Source of the DNA: Rhizobium sp. WSM4643
Lineage (GTDB): Bacteria; Pseudomonadota; Alphaproteobacteria; Rhizobiales; Rhizobiaceae
Length of the DNA stretch: 64,000 nt
Direction: 5' to 3'
Assembly (NCBI RefSeq): GCF_025152745.1
Contig: NZ_CP104041.1
Span: forward strand, 248,001 to 312,000
Shown one piece after another: positions 43,167 through 51,495 of the stretch. Positions within the stretch are counted from its first letter, which is position 1; every line of letters begins with the position of its first letter. The notes below the pieces were generated by a model, which was given only the letters and a program-made list of their open reading frames with translations, was not told the DNA's origin and did not search any database. The position numbers and the translations under genes were made by a program.

Positions 43167-44083
43167 CAGCGCCTCCGGCTGACAAGACGCCAGTGCTGCG
43201 ACGGGTCATTGACGATCCGGAACCAGTTGGCGAGGAGATTGAAGGACATGGTCGTGAGCATCACAGCCAGGCCGGGGAAAAAGCCCAGCCACCAGGCGGA
43301 TGACAGATATCCCTGGCCTTGCGCCACCATCAGACCCCAGCTCACGGCAGGCGGCTGGATGCCGAGACCGAGATAGCTCAGCCCGGATTCGAACAGCATG
43401 ACCATGGCGAGATTGACCGAGGCGAGCGTCAGCATCGTGGGAGCGACGCTTGGGAGAATGTGATTGCGCAATATCCAGACAGGCCCGCCGCCGAAGACGC
43501 GCGCCGCATCAACGAAAAGCCTCTCCCGGACTTCCAGAGTTTCGGCTCTTGCGACGCGGATATAGGCAGGCATACGGGTAACGGCGAGCACGATGATGAG
43601 GTTGCCGACGCTCGGGCCGAACAGATAGAGCCCGAAGAGCGCCACCAGCAGCGTCGGGAAACCGAGGATGATGTCGCATATCCGCATGACAAGGTTGCCG
43701 ATGATGCCACCGAAGTAACCCGCGATCACGCCGAGCAGCGTTCCGCCGATCAGGCTCGTCAGAACGGTCACAAGCGCTATGCCGATGGTCGTCGATGCCG
43801 CCTGCATGAGGCGAACGAGGAGTGGGCGCCCAAGGGCGTCGGCGCCCAGCCACAACGTCCAGGACTGGCCGAAATCGAAGGGCGGCAGGTTGCGCGCCTT
43901 CAGCGAAATGCGGTTTCCGCCTAGCAGCGACGATGCATCCGCAAGGATGGCAAGGGCGACGATCAGCAGCCAGATTGTCGCAGCGATCGCCATCGGGTCA
44001 CCCGCGAGCGCGCGCACGAACCACAAGATGCGACGGCTTCGGCGCTCGTCGGCAGGGAGGATGTCGACGGACGTGCTGGTCAT
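43166..44083 (-). CDS. Dipeptide-type ABC permease, DppC type
   Basis: A 305-residue DppC/OppC-type permease. The cytosolic N-terminus of about 35 residues precedes the first helix (PMAIAATIWLLIVALAIL). It has LGADALGRPLLVRLMQAAST, ARAETLEVRERLFVDAARVF and LSYLGLGIQPPAVSWGLMVA, characteristic of the family. The start at 44083 is set by ATGA overlap with the DppB-like gene; the in-frame extension upstream to 44485 would lie in that gene. It pairs with the DppB-type permease. Confidence 0.93.
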   Translation of the reverse strand: MTSTSVDILPADERRSRRILWFVRALAGDPMAIAATIWLLIVALAILADASSLLGGNRISLKARNLPPFDFGQSWTLWLGADALGRPLLVRLMQAASTTIGIALVTVLTSLIGGTLLGVIAGYFGGIIGNLVMRICDIILGFPTLLVALFGLYLFGPSVGNLIIVLAVTRMPAYIRVARAETLEVRERLFVDAARVFGGGPVWILRNHILPSVAPTMLTLASVNLAMVMLFESGLSYLGLGIQPPAVSWGLMVAQGQGYLSSAWWLGFFPGLAVMLTTMSFNLLANWFRIVNDPSQHWRLVSRRR

Positions 44084-45000
44084 TCGACCCTCACGCGCGG
44101 ATCGATCGATGCATAGAGCATGTCGACCAGGATGTTGATGAAGAAGATGACGACGGCGACCGCGAAGATCGATGCCTGGACGATCGCGAAATCGCGCTTC
44201 AGGATGCCGTCGATCAGCAGCTTGCCGATGCCGGGAAACCCGAAAACAACCTCGACGACGCCACCGCCACCGGCGAACTGGGCGGCGAGGTCTCCGGTCA
44301 CGGTCACCGCGGGCAGGAGGGCATTGCGCAACGCATGCACGAAGGTCACCCGGCCGCCGCGCGCGCCCTTGGCCCGCGCGGTCCGGACAAATGTCGCATT
44401 CAGTGCTTCGATCATTGAGCCGCGGACAATCTGCACCAGCGTCCCGAACGGTCTGGCAAAAAGACAGGCAACCGGCAGGATCCAATAGATCGGACCGCCG
44501 AAACCCGATGTCGGCAGAATGCGCAAGGTGACGGCAAACAGCAGGACGCCCATCAGCCCGAGCCAGAAATCCGGCACGCTGGCCGCTGCCTGCGACAGCA
44601 CGTTAATAGCCCGGTCGATCCAGCCGCCGGCGTTCACAGCGGCAATCGATCCAATGATGACGGCAGCGATGAAGGCCAGGGTCAAGGCAATGGCGCCGAG
44701 CGCCAGCGTATTCGGCAACGCCTCAAGGACAACATCCATGGCCGGGCGGTTGTGCCAAAGCGACGTGCCGAAATCGAGGCTCAGCATGTCCCCGGCCCAA
44801 TCGAGGAATTGCCACGGGAGGGAACGATCGAGGCCGAGACGGACGCGCATGGCTTCGCGGGCCGCATCCGAGGCATCGACGGGCAGGTAGAGATTGACGG
44901 GATCGCCCGTCAACCGCACCAGGAAGAAGGCGGATGTCATCAATGCTGCAAGCGCGAGTGCCGCAAAGGCCGCACGTCTCAGGAAGTAGGTGAAGGACAT
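44080..45000 (-). CDS. Dipeptide-type ABC permease, DppB type
   Basis: A 306-residue DppB/OppB-type permease. N-terminal hydrophobic helix FAALALAALMTSAFFLVRLT is followed by the periplasmic loop (RVRLGLDRSLPWQFLDWAGD) and the ABC loop VRTARAKGARGGRVTFVHAL with RNALLPAVTVTG. It ends VDMLYASIDPRVRVE, a typical DppB end. The gene begins 40 bp after the binding-protein gene and overlaps the DppC-like gene. Confidence 0.93.
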   Translation of the reverse strand: MSFTYFLRRAAFAALALAALMTSAFFLVRLTGDPVNLYLPVDASDAAREAMRVRLGLDRSLPWQFLDWAGDMLSLDFGTSLWHNRPAMDVVLEALPNTLALGAIALTLAFIAAVIIGSIAAVNAGGWIDRAINVLSQAAASVPDFWLGLMGVLLFAVTLRILPTSGFGGPIYWILPVACLFARPFGTLVQIVRGSMIEALNATFVRTARAKGARGGRVTFVHALRNALLPAVTVTGDLAAQFAGGGGVVEVVFGFPGIGKLLIDGILKRDFAIVQASIFAVAVVIFFINILVDMLYASIDPRVRVE

Positions 45001-45040
45001 CCGCTCTCCTCAAGGGACGTTCGGCGACCAGTCCGGGCGG

Positions 45041-46561
45041 TCAGCGATAGCTGATCGATTTAAGCTTGATCTCGTTGCCGGCCTGCACATCGGGCGTATA
45101 GGTGACGTTCTCGGCGACGCGGGCAATCGTGACCATGTGGAAGAGCGGGACGATATTGATCGCATCGACCGCGATGTAGCTGAACGCGTCCTCGAACAGT
45201 TTCTCGCGTTCGTCGCCGGTTGCCTTCGACGCGTTGGCAATCATCGCGTCGAGCTTGGCATCGGCGATGGTCGACTGGTTGCCGTCGGTGGTAAAACGGT
45301 TCGGCAGCGTAAATACGGCATCGCCTTCGGTGTTGTCGATCTGCGTCTGCAGGATCGACGGCTGACGTTCCTTGTCCCAAGGTTTCAGCAGCTTCTTCAG
45401 CCACGGGCTCGTTTCAAGCATTTCGAGCCGGGCATTGAAGCCGGCATCCGCGAGCATCGCCTGAATGGCTTCCAGGCTTTCGGACGAATTGGGATAGATG
45501 CCGATGCGGCCGTAGATGACGATTTCCTTGTCGACCGGCACGCCATCGGCTTTCGCCGCGGCGAGCAGGGACTTCGCTTTTTCGGGATCATACATCCAGA
45601 CGGGGATGTCGGGGTTAAAGCCGAAGACGGACGGCGGCACCGCCTGCATCGCCTTTTGGGCATCCTGGTGGAAGATGGTGCCGACAAGGCCGTCCCGGTC
45701 GATCGCAAGATTAAGGGCTTCACGCACGCGTTGGTCGTTGAGCGGCGGAATTTCCGCGTCGATCCTCAGCAGCGAGGTTTCGGCGTTGGGGAAGGCATGA
45801 TCCTGTTCCGTCGTGCCGTCCTGGGGCGCTATTTCATAGGCGATCTGCGCTTCCCCAGTGGCGACCATCGCCGCGCGAACAGCGGATTCGGCGCGCCAGA
45901 TGATGGTTGCGTTCTTGATCGCCGGCTTGTCGCCCCAATAGCCGTCATAGGCCACGAGGTCGACCGATTGCCCGGGCGTCCACGCTGCAAGCTTGTAAGG
46001 TCCGGTTCCAGCCGGGGAGCGCGACTTTCCGTCGTTCGGGGTCGCCGGCGAACCGATGTCCACGGCGGACATCTGGTTCGGCAGGATCGGCTCGACGATA
46101 TCGGTTTTGATGAGGAGGGTGGTCGGGCTCACCGCTTCTGCATTGAACTTGACGCCCTTCAACGTCGCAAGTCCGACTTCGCAGGCCAGTGCCGGATCCT
46201 GCGCCCGCTTGAGAGCGGCAACGACGGCATTGGCATCGAAGGCCTTGCCGTCGTGGAAGGTGACGTCGTCGCGAAGCTTGAATTCCCAGGTCAGTTCGTC
46301 CACTTGCCGCCAGCTGGTGGCAAGGCTCGGGACGACCGATCCGTCGGCCGGACTCAGGTTGACGAGCGCTTCGGTGATGTTGTTGTGCAGAATGCGAGAA
46401 TTGCCCGAAAGGTCGGTATCACAGGGATCGAGCGATTTCGGTTCGTCGGTCACCACCACCGTCAGCTTATCCGAGGCAGCGTCGGCGCGAATTGCGCTGG
46501 CCGGAGCCAGCAGAAATGCCAACCCCATGCTCAGCGCGCCAATACCCTTCATCTTCTTCAT
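45041..46561 (-). CDS. ABC substrate-binding protein, family 5 (dipeptide/nickel type)
   Basis: A 506-residue periplasmic protein of the SBP_bac_5 family. The signal peptide is MKKMKGIGALSMGLAFLLAP, then ASAIRADAAS. Motifs are TVVVTDEPKSLDPCDTDLSG, LTWEFKLRDDVTFHDGKAFD, GTGPYKLAAWTPGQSVDLVA and NDQRVREALNLAIDRDGLVG. The ATG at 46561 has GGAGGAGGG eight bases upstream; the open frame beyond it contains the operator. It determines the importer's substrate, which could be a peptide, opine, glutathione-like or sugar compound. The divergent IclR gene probably controls the operon. Confidence 0.94.
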   Translation of the reverse strand: MKKMKGIGALSMGLAFLLAPASAIRADAASDKLTVVVTDEPKSLDPCDTDLSGNSRILHNNITEALVNLSPADGSVVPSLATSWRQVDELTWEFKLRDDVTFHDGKAFDANAVVAALKRAQDPALACEVGLATLKGVKFNAEAVSPTTLLIKTDIVEPILPNQMSAVDIGSPATPNDGKSRSPAGTGPYKLAAWTPGQSVDLVAYDGYWGDKPAIKNATIIWRAESAVRAAMVATGEAQIAYEIAPQDGTTEQDHAFPNAETSLLRIDAEIPPLNDQRVREALNLAIDRDGLVGTIFHQDAQKAMQAVPPSVFGFNPDIPVWMYDPEKAKSLLAAAKADGVPVDKEIVIYGRIGIYPNSSESLEAIQAMLADAGFNARLEMLETSPWLKKLLKPWDKERQPSILQTQIDNTEGDAVFTLPNRFTTDGNQSTIADAKLDAMIANASKATGDEREKLFEDAFSYIAVDAINIVPLFHMVTIARVAENVTYTPDVQAGNEIKLKSISYR

Positions 46562-46687
46562 GAAATCCCTCCTCCAGATCCAAACGAGCGGCATCCCGTC
46601 CATCGCGGTGCCGTCTGTGTGAAAACCATCCGGTTGCGCACCGCCTGAGCGGGCATCCAATGGCTTTACTTCCTCCGCCAAGCGCGT

Positions 46688-46784
46688 AGTGTCAAATGTG
46701 ACACTCACGCCACTGAGCATGCCCGCTCGGTCCGGCGAAGTCAATATCACATTCTCATTTGGAATTCAAAGTTCATGATTGAAC
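46688..46784. promoter_or_regulatory. Operator palindromes between the binding-protein and IclR genes
   Basis: Two perfect palindromes lie in this 213-bp divergent gap: AGTGTCA-AATG-TGACACT (46688-46705) and GTTCA-TGAT-TGAAC (46771-46784). The second contains the iclR start codon, and an imperfect one, TTTGGAATTCAAA, lies just before it. The first fits control of the importer operon, the second autoregulation. They differ in sequence, so they may not be sites for the same protein. Confidence 0.6.
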
Positions 46785-47560
46785 CAAAACATGGATCACC
46801 TGTCGTCGAAAAGACCGCCCACCTGCTTGAGGCCGTTGCCGATGCGAAGACGGGAATTTCCCTGGCCGCGCTGGTTGATCAGCTTGGAGTTCCGCGTTCG
46901 ACCGTCTATCGGATCCTCAATTCATTGGCAGCGCATGGGCTTGTAGCGCGGGTGAATGGTGGAGCGTCCTACGAGTTGGGGCCAAAATTCGTCGAGCTTG
47001 CGCGGCGCATCTCGCCCGGCGCCGACAGGGCAACGGTAATCGAGGCGGCAAGGCCGATCCTGACGGCTGCGGCTGACCGCATTTTCGAATCCTTTCGGCT
47101 GGCCGCCCCCGAAGGCAACGAGATGATGACGATATTTGCAGCCTCCAGTCCCGGCGATTATTCGCTTTTCATCAAGGTCGGCAGCCGCTCGCGTAAACAT
47201 GTCGGCGCCGCCGGCAAGCTCGCCCTTGCCTATTCGGACTACGGTGACATCGAGGCCTATTGCAGCGGCGGGCTGGAGTCGAAGACGCCATACACGATCA
47301 CCGATCCGGAGGCGCTGAAGGAGGCACTCGTTGAAATTCGGCGCAATGGCTGCGCCGAGGACAATCAGGAATCCAACCTTGGCCTCCGGGCCTTTGCCGC
47401 CCCCGTCTTCGATTCCGAAGGTCGACTCGTCGCGACGATCAGCGTCCCGTTCATTGGTGAAGCGACGCCGGACAGGGCGCGCGCAATCAAGCGCGAGGTT
47501 GTGGAGGGTGCCGCCATCTTGACAAAGGCGATCAATGGCAAGCAGCTATTGTCCAAATAG
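46775..47560 (+). CDS. IclR family transcriptional regulator
   Basis: A 261-residue IclR regulator. The N-terminal winged helix spans residues 8-70 (VEKTAHLLEAVADAKTGISL, then AALVDQLGVPRSTVYRILNS and LAAHGLVARV). The C-terminal effector domain has the expected GSRSRKHVGAAGKLALAYSD and LGLRAFAAPVFDSEGRLVAT. There is no strong ribosome site before the ATG. It is divergent from the peptide-type importer and 70 bp before the RraA-like gene. It probably senses a metabolite of the imported compound. Confidence 0.94.
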   Translation: MIEPKHGSPVVEKTAHLLEAVADAKTGISLAALVDQLGVPRSTVYRILNSLAAHGLVARVNGGASYELGPKFVELARRISPGADRATVIEAARPILTAAADRIFESFRLAAPEGNEMMTIFAASSPGDYSLFIKVGSRSRKHVGAAGKLALAYSDYGDIEAYCSGGLESKTPYTITDPEALKEALVEIRRNGCAEDNQESNLGLRAFAAPVFDSEGRLVATISVPFIGEATPDRARAIKREVVEGAAILTKAINGKQLLSK

Positions 47561-47630
47561 GAAACATAAAATTCTTTATTGAACTATCTTCTCGTTATGC
47601 TAGAGCTTCCACCGGACAATGGAGGATCTC

Positions 47631-48353
47631 ATGACGGCTTTGGACCCATCAGTTTACGCAAAGCTTTTGCGGACGAATTCTGCAAGTCTCAGCACTCTGT
47701 TGCTGAAGCGTGGCCTGAAGAATACCGCGGTTCGCGGCGTGCGGCCGCTGGCGAACGCCGGCAGGCCGATGATCGGCCCAGCGGTCACTGTACGCTATAT
47801 CCCCGCACGGGAAGATATCGACGGTTCGACTTATAGTTCGGATCCATCCAATCAACAGCGCAAGGCCATCGACACGATCCCCGACGGCCATGTCCTCGTC
47901 TTCGATTGCCGCTCCTTGGCGGAAGTCGCCGGCATCGGCGCCATGCTCGCCCGTCGTCTCGTCTATCGTGGCGCCGCCGGTCTCGTGCTCGACGGCGGCG
48001 TCCGCGATACGGCCGATGTCGCGCAGCTGGGGCTCCCGACTTACTGCATGGGACCGGCTGCGCCGGCGAACCTGGTTGCCCACCATGCCTCAGACATGAA
48101 TCAGCCAATCGCCTGCGGCGGCGTCGCCGTTTATCCCGATGACATCATCTTTGGCGACAGCGAAGCGGTGATCGTTATTCCGCGGGAATATGTCGATGAC
48201 ATTGCCGAAGAAGCTGTCGCGATGGAGGAGCAGGAAGAGTTTCTCAAGCTGGAAATCGAGTCAGGCAAATCGACCTTGGGCGTATACCCGCCAAACCAGC
48301 AGACCCTAGAGCGTTATGAGGCCTGGCGCCAAGCGCGTCAAATGACGGCATGA
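47631..48353 (+). CDS. RraA-family protein (aldolase/decarboxylase-like)
   Basis: A 240-residue RraA/demethylmenaquinone-methyltransferase-like protein. Motifs are RPMIGPAVTVRYIPAREDID, GHVLVFDCRSLAEVAGIGAM and LARRLVYRGAAGLVLDGGVR with DTADVAQLGLPTY. The D-G-G-V-R-D motif with the Arg and Asp is shared by 4-hydroxy-4-methyl-2-oxoglutarate (HMG) aldolases and by the RNase E regulator RraA. At 240 residues with a long C-terminal helix it is closer to the metabolic members. The ATG at 47631 has GGAGG five bases upstream. It follows the IclR gene, so it may degrade a product of the imported compound. Confidence 0.87.
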   Translation: MTALDPSVYAKLLRTNSASLSTLLLKRGLKNTAVRGVRPLANAGRPMIGPAVTVRYIPAREDIDGSTYSSDPSNQQRKAIDTIPDGHVLVFDCRSLAEVAGIGAMLARRLVYRGAAGLVLDGGVRDTADVAQLGLPTYCMGPAAPANLVAHHASDMNQPIACGGVAVYPDDIIFGDSEAVIVIPREYVDDIAEEAVAMEEQEEFLKLEIESGKSTLGVYPPNQQTLERYEAWRQARQMTA

Positions 48354-48713
48354 CAGCATTGCTTCAAAGCATTGTCTAAGGCTGTCGTCTGCTCACAGAT
48401 TAACCGGTGCGTTCGTTCTTTTGAAACGCTCTCCGGTGCTGCCGACATTGCAAAGCCGCCGCGGGGATATTAGGGAACGAGCGCCATCAACTAGCGTTGC
48501 TGCTTGACGCTCCATACACGCCACTTCACAATTACTGGGTCGAAGGTGAGTCGGACAGGCTGTACCGTTTTCGCATCCGTTGCTCATCTCAGAGGGAGGC
48601 GTCAGCAGGGTTGCTTGGTCCGTGCCCCGACCGACACCGGTTGATCGCAAATAGGATCGAGATTGATTGAGTTCGAACTCGCAGCCGCTCCTGTTTGCTT
48701 GTGAGGTCGCGCC
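48354..48713. other. Intergenic stretch without recognisable gene
   Basis: About 360 bp between the RraA-like and the next gene. A minus-strand open frame of 85 codons (stop at 48393) has no recognisable motif or ribosome site. I see no clear hairpin with T-run. The stretch GTTCGAACTC near 48670 contains the palindrome GTTCGAAC just upstream of the next gene. Confidence 0.5.
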
Positions 48714-49610
48714 GTGGATAAAGTGCCATCAGCAGTCGATCCTCCTCGCGAAAGTTCACGTTGGCAGCGGGTTTTCCCAATGCCGAGGAACCGCCGGTCC
48801 CTCCTTTGGCCAGGGCTTTTGATATCAATTTTGCTTCTTGCGGGCATCGTTGTTTTTTACCATGAAATCCACGAAGATCTCGGGCGCGTTGACGATCGCG
48901 CTCTCGATGAGGCTGCACGATCATCTCACACAGCCGCCCGCCCGGATCCGGCGGTTCCTTCTCCCCTCCCGTCGACGTCGATATCGCTGCAGCTGATCGA
49001 AGTCCCGAAGCTGGAGCTGGCAAGTCAGTTTATGCGGATGTGGCGCGTCTCGGGGCGGAATATGTGCGGCGCTCTTCGAGAGGCCGGCATCGAGATGAGC
49101 GAGTGGAAAGCCGCATCGATGCGCAATCGCAGCTATGAATGTTATTTTCAGCGCATCTACGAACGGGACGAGGTGCGTCCCACCAGTTCAACCTTCCTTA
49201 AGGTTCGTGGAGATGAAATGGGCAATATTCTTGAGATCCGCGCCAAGATCATTGGGCCGTCGACCGACGCCCAGGGACGTCTCGCCCCGGCGGTCCTGCG
49301 CATATTCGAGATCATTGTGAAGCAGGCGTGCTGGCATGATTTCGAGGATACTCTTGCGTCGATCCAAGACCTTCGAAACGTCGAATACGAACGATTTGGC
49401 TCCTATCTCAGCTTCACGCGCGAAGCCGGCAGCGGAAATAACTTCAATTTTGTGCTTGGTCTTAAGGCGACGTCAGGTCCGCAGGTGAGGACGAAGACCT
49501 ATTTTTCGACTGAGCGCTGGCTAGCCGGAACAAATTCCCGCAATGTTCCCGCAAACCTCATCCTCACGGACCGCTTGGGCGCGTCGAAATCTGCCAATTG
49601 CGCTCAATGA
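48714..49610 (+). CDS. Membrane-anchored hypothetical protein (possibly DUF6030)
   Basis: A 298-residue protein with one N-terminal transmembrane helix (LLWPGLLISILLLAGIVVFY, about residues 30-50). A proline- and serine-rich linker and a globular domain with MWRVSGRNMCGALREAGIEM, YECYFQRIYERDEVRPTSST and RVEYERFG-like sequence (LRNVEYERFGSYLSFTREAG) follow. It has four cysteines outside the membrane segment. I believe related rhizobial proteins carry the name DUF6030, but I am not sure. A GTG at 48714 with GAGG eight bases upstream is used. Topology suggests the domain is periplasmic. No partner is evident. Confidence 0.8.
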   Translation: MDKVPSAVDPPRESSRWQRVFPMPRNRRSLLWPGLLISILLLAGIVVFYHEIHEDLGRVDDRALDEAARSSHTAARPDPAVPSPLPSTSISLQLIEVPKLELASQFMRMWRVSGRNMCGALREAGIEMSEWKAASMRNRSYECYFQRIYERDEVRPTSSTFLKVRGDEMGNILEIRAKIIGPSTDAQGRLAPAVLRIFEIIVKQACWHDFEDTLASIQDLRNVEYERFGSYLSFTREAGSGNNFNFVLGLKATSGPQVRTKTYFSTERWLAGTNSRNVPANLILTDRLGASKSANCAQ

Positions 49611-49768
49611 CGTAGCAAGTGGCAGTCACATCCAGGATCAGGCTGGAGCTTGTCTGAACGTTGACGATTTCAACGTTTCGAGCGATGAGCGTCACGACCT
49701 TTGAGTATGAGACGTGAGACCGCCGGATGATTTCGGCCCTGAATGCTGGGATCAACCAGGAAACTTCT

Positions 49769-49789
49769 TGTACACATACAATGTGTACA
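49769..49789. promoter_or_regulatory. Palindromic operator of the toxin-antitoxin pair
   Basis: TGTACACAT-ACA-ATGTGTACA is a perfect 9-3-9 palindrome 25 bp before the antitoxin start. DUF1778 (RHH) antitoxins with GNAT toxins usually bind such sites to repress their own operon, with the toxin acting as co-repressor. The site overlaps the likely -10 region (TATATT at about 49790). Confidence 0.8.
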
Positions 49790-49814
49790 TTATATTGAGA
49801 CCAAGGAGATAATC

Positions 49815-50093
49815 ATGCCGAGAACCGCGGACAGTAAAACCGAACGCTACCAGCTGCGCATCCCGCCAAAGCAGAAGGCAATGATCGCGCGCGCGGCTGC
49901 CCTCTCGAACAAGGATATGGCCGATTTCATTCTCGATAAGATCGTACCTGAAGCCGAAGCCGTCATCCAGGCTGCGGAAGTTGAGGCCGTTTCGAGCCGC
50001 GATTTCATCCGCATCCTCGATCTGCTTGAACACCCGCCCAAACCGAACGCGAAACTACGCGCCGCGATCTCTGCTCTACCGGATGCCTTGTGA
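49815..50093 (+). CDS. DUF1778 (TacA-like) antitoxin
   Basis: A 92-residue antitoxin of the DUF1778 family. The N-terminal ribbon-helix-helix segment is SKTERYQLRIPPKQKAMIAR then AAALSNKDMADFILD, where the short strand YQLRI binds DNA. The C-terminal part (SSRDFIRILDLLEHPPKPNA) matches the toxin-binding tail, with the usual F-x-x-x-L-x-x-P pattern. AAGGAGATAATC precedes the ATG. It overlaps the toxin gene by 4 bp and has its own operator. Confidence 0.95.
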   Translation: MPRTADSKTERYQLRIPPKQKAMIARAAALSNKDMADFILDKIVPEAEAVIQAAEVEAVSSRDFIRILDLLEHPPKPNAKLRAAISALPDAL

Positions 50094-50617
50094 CCCTCCC
50101 CGTCTGGCATGAAGAGCCGATCGCTAAGTCGCACGATCGGGCCGCATTCGATTGCGGTGATGCGGCAATGAACGAGTTCATTCGGCGCTTCGCTCGGCAG
50201 AGCCATGAGCAGAATGCGGCGAAGACCTTCTGCGCTATCGACAAGGCCCAACCTGATTGCATCCTCGGATTCTACACAGTCGCGCCTTCGGCCGTTACGC
50301 ATGAGGCCGTGCCTCCGAAGATGACGAGAGGCCTCGCGCGCCATGAAGTCGCAGGCTTCAAGCTCGCGCGCCTGGCAACCGACATAAAGGTGGCGGGAAA
50401 AGGTTTAGGCGGCCAGCTCATCGCCGCTGCGGCGCTCCGTTGCCTGCGGCTCGCCAGCGAGGGCGGCGGGATCCTGCTTATCATCGATGCCAAGAGCGAA
50501 CGCGCCGCCCATTGGTATGCCGGCTACGGCGCCGAACCGCTGCAAGGGAAACCGCTCACCCTCGTTATGCCGCTTGCCACCTTCGCCGCCGACTTCAAGG
50601 CCAAGGGGCTCTTGTAG
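50090..50617 (+). CDS. GNAT acetyltransferase toxin (TacT-like)
   Basis: A 175-residue GNAT enzyme. Known relatives (TacT, AtaT, KacT) acetylate the amino acid on charged tRNA and stop translation. The N-terminal FDCGDAAMNEFIRRFARQSH and ILGFYTVAPSAV are typical of the TacT family. The acetyl-CoA loop is DIKVAGKGLGGQLIAAAALR, and the catalytic tyrosine is in AAHWYAGYGAEPL. It begins with a GTG that overlaps the antitoxin stop (GTGA). The pair is complete and looks intact. Confidence 0.94.
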   Translation: MTLPVWHEEPIAKSHDRAAFDCGDAAMNEFIRRFARQSHEQNAAKTFCAIDKAQPDCILGFYTVAPSAVTHEAVPPKMTRGLARHEVAGFKLARLATDIKVAGKGLGGQLIAAAALRCLRLASEGGGILLIIDAKSERAAHWYAGYGAEPLQGKPLTLVMPLATFAADFKAKGLL

Positions 50618-50763
50618 CCGCTTTGGCGCCAAGCGATTGGTTTCGTCCCTTCAGCACGCTGCTCAGGCAATACTCACGGAAGGACCTCGAGACTGCCGAT
50701 TGTTACTGAGCGGGGGCGGTTCGCCCCTTTTCTATCATGCCGATTTTATACGATTGATGATTG

Positions 50764-51108
50764 TTAAATGGCAGCAAATGCAAGCCGACAATACGGATAT
50801 GAAAAGGAAGGTCCCAAGCGGGGAGTGGGATAGCGGCAGGAACGACCAGTCGCCTCGCCGAAGCTGAGGCATCGCCAAGTCGGAAAGGCCGGCTTGCGCA
50901 ACTGCTGCCCGCCCATCGTTAGACCGGTCGCGATCAGCGCGATATGCGCATGGATGAATCCAGACCGGTGGTGTCTTTGCGGCTGCAGAGCCACTCGAAT
51001 CCCGAAAATCGATGCAAGCATCAACAGGATCGTGGCGCTCCAAATTCCAACGCCGGGTACCGCCAAAAGCAGATAGATGGGCTCGCGCATGACCGGAAGT
51101 ACCGTCAT
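50764..51108 (-). CDS. Possible small membrane protein
   Basis: An open frame of 114 codons, starting at 51108 or at ATG 51090. It opens with MREPIYLLLAVPGVGIWSAT then ILLMLASIFG, a clear hydrophobic segment, and has a second one (IHAHIALIATGLTMGG). The last 40 residues look random, which suggests a frameshift or overrun. There is no good ribosome site. It lies 9 bp after another small frame on the same strand. No family is recognised, and it may be a relic. Confidence 0.35.
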   Translation of the reverse strand: MTVLPVMREPIYLLLAVPGVGIWSATILLMLASIFGIRVALQPQRHHRSGFIHAHIALIATGLTMGGQQLRKPAFPTWRCLSFGEATGRSCRYPTPRLGPSFSYPYCRLAFAAI

Positions 51109-51117
51109 ATGCAGCCA

Positions 51118-51237
51118 CTAGGCGGACGCACTTGATGGGTGGCTTTCCAAGAGTGGTATGCTGAGAACGAAGATCGATGCTACCGCGTAAGCCAATGATG
51201 GGGCAAGTCGCATCAGCGTGAAAATAGCGATCCGCAT
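51118..51237 (-). CDS. Possible 39-residue membrane protein
   Basis: A short frame encoding MRIAIFTLMRLAPSLAYAVA then SIFVLSIPLLESHPSSASA. It is almost entirely one hydrophobic helix, and the ATG at 51237 is preceded by GAGGGAA about eight bases upstream. It is close to the next small frame (50764-51108), so the two could be one unit or one broken gene. Function unknown. The surrounding 50618-51441 stretch otherwise holds no recognisable gene. Confidence 0.4.
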   Translation of the reverse strand: MRIAIFTLMRLAPSLAYAVASIFVLSIPLLESHPSSASA

Positions 51238-51495
51238 GCGGCGTTCCCTCTTTGGCCTGGCGAGCAGGTAGGCGACGCTGATTAATTTTCTACGCTGAGA
51301 ATCACTGAGAACAGGATACCAACTTTGAATAGTTGGCATTTATCACCTTGGCGCGTTCCGCGCGAAGACGGTATCTGTCGCTTTTTTGCGACTACTCGCT
51401 TAAATTCTTGAGTTGTTAGGTTTTTTTTATGATGATTTCCGGTGAACACATCCGAGTCTTGGGTAAGAATGTCTGATGGGGGGATCAAGTTGTCA

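Noticed and set aside
44990..46648. Plus-strand 552-codon open frame opposite the family 5 binding-protein gene
   Set aside because: It is the antisense of a complete binding protein with signal peptide and ribosome site; the product is low-complexity in His, Arg and Gly.
48393..48650. Minus-strand 85-codon open frame in the 48354-48713 gap
   Set aside because: No start signal, no motif, and composition unlike neighbouring genes.
49564..49755. Minus-strand 63-codon open frame after the hypothetical membrane protein gene
   Set aside because: It overlaps the end of a better supported gene, has no ribosome site and no recognisable motif.
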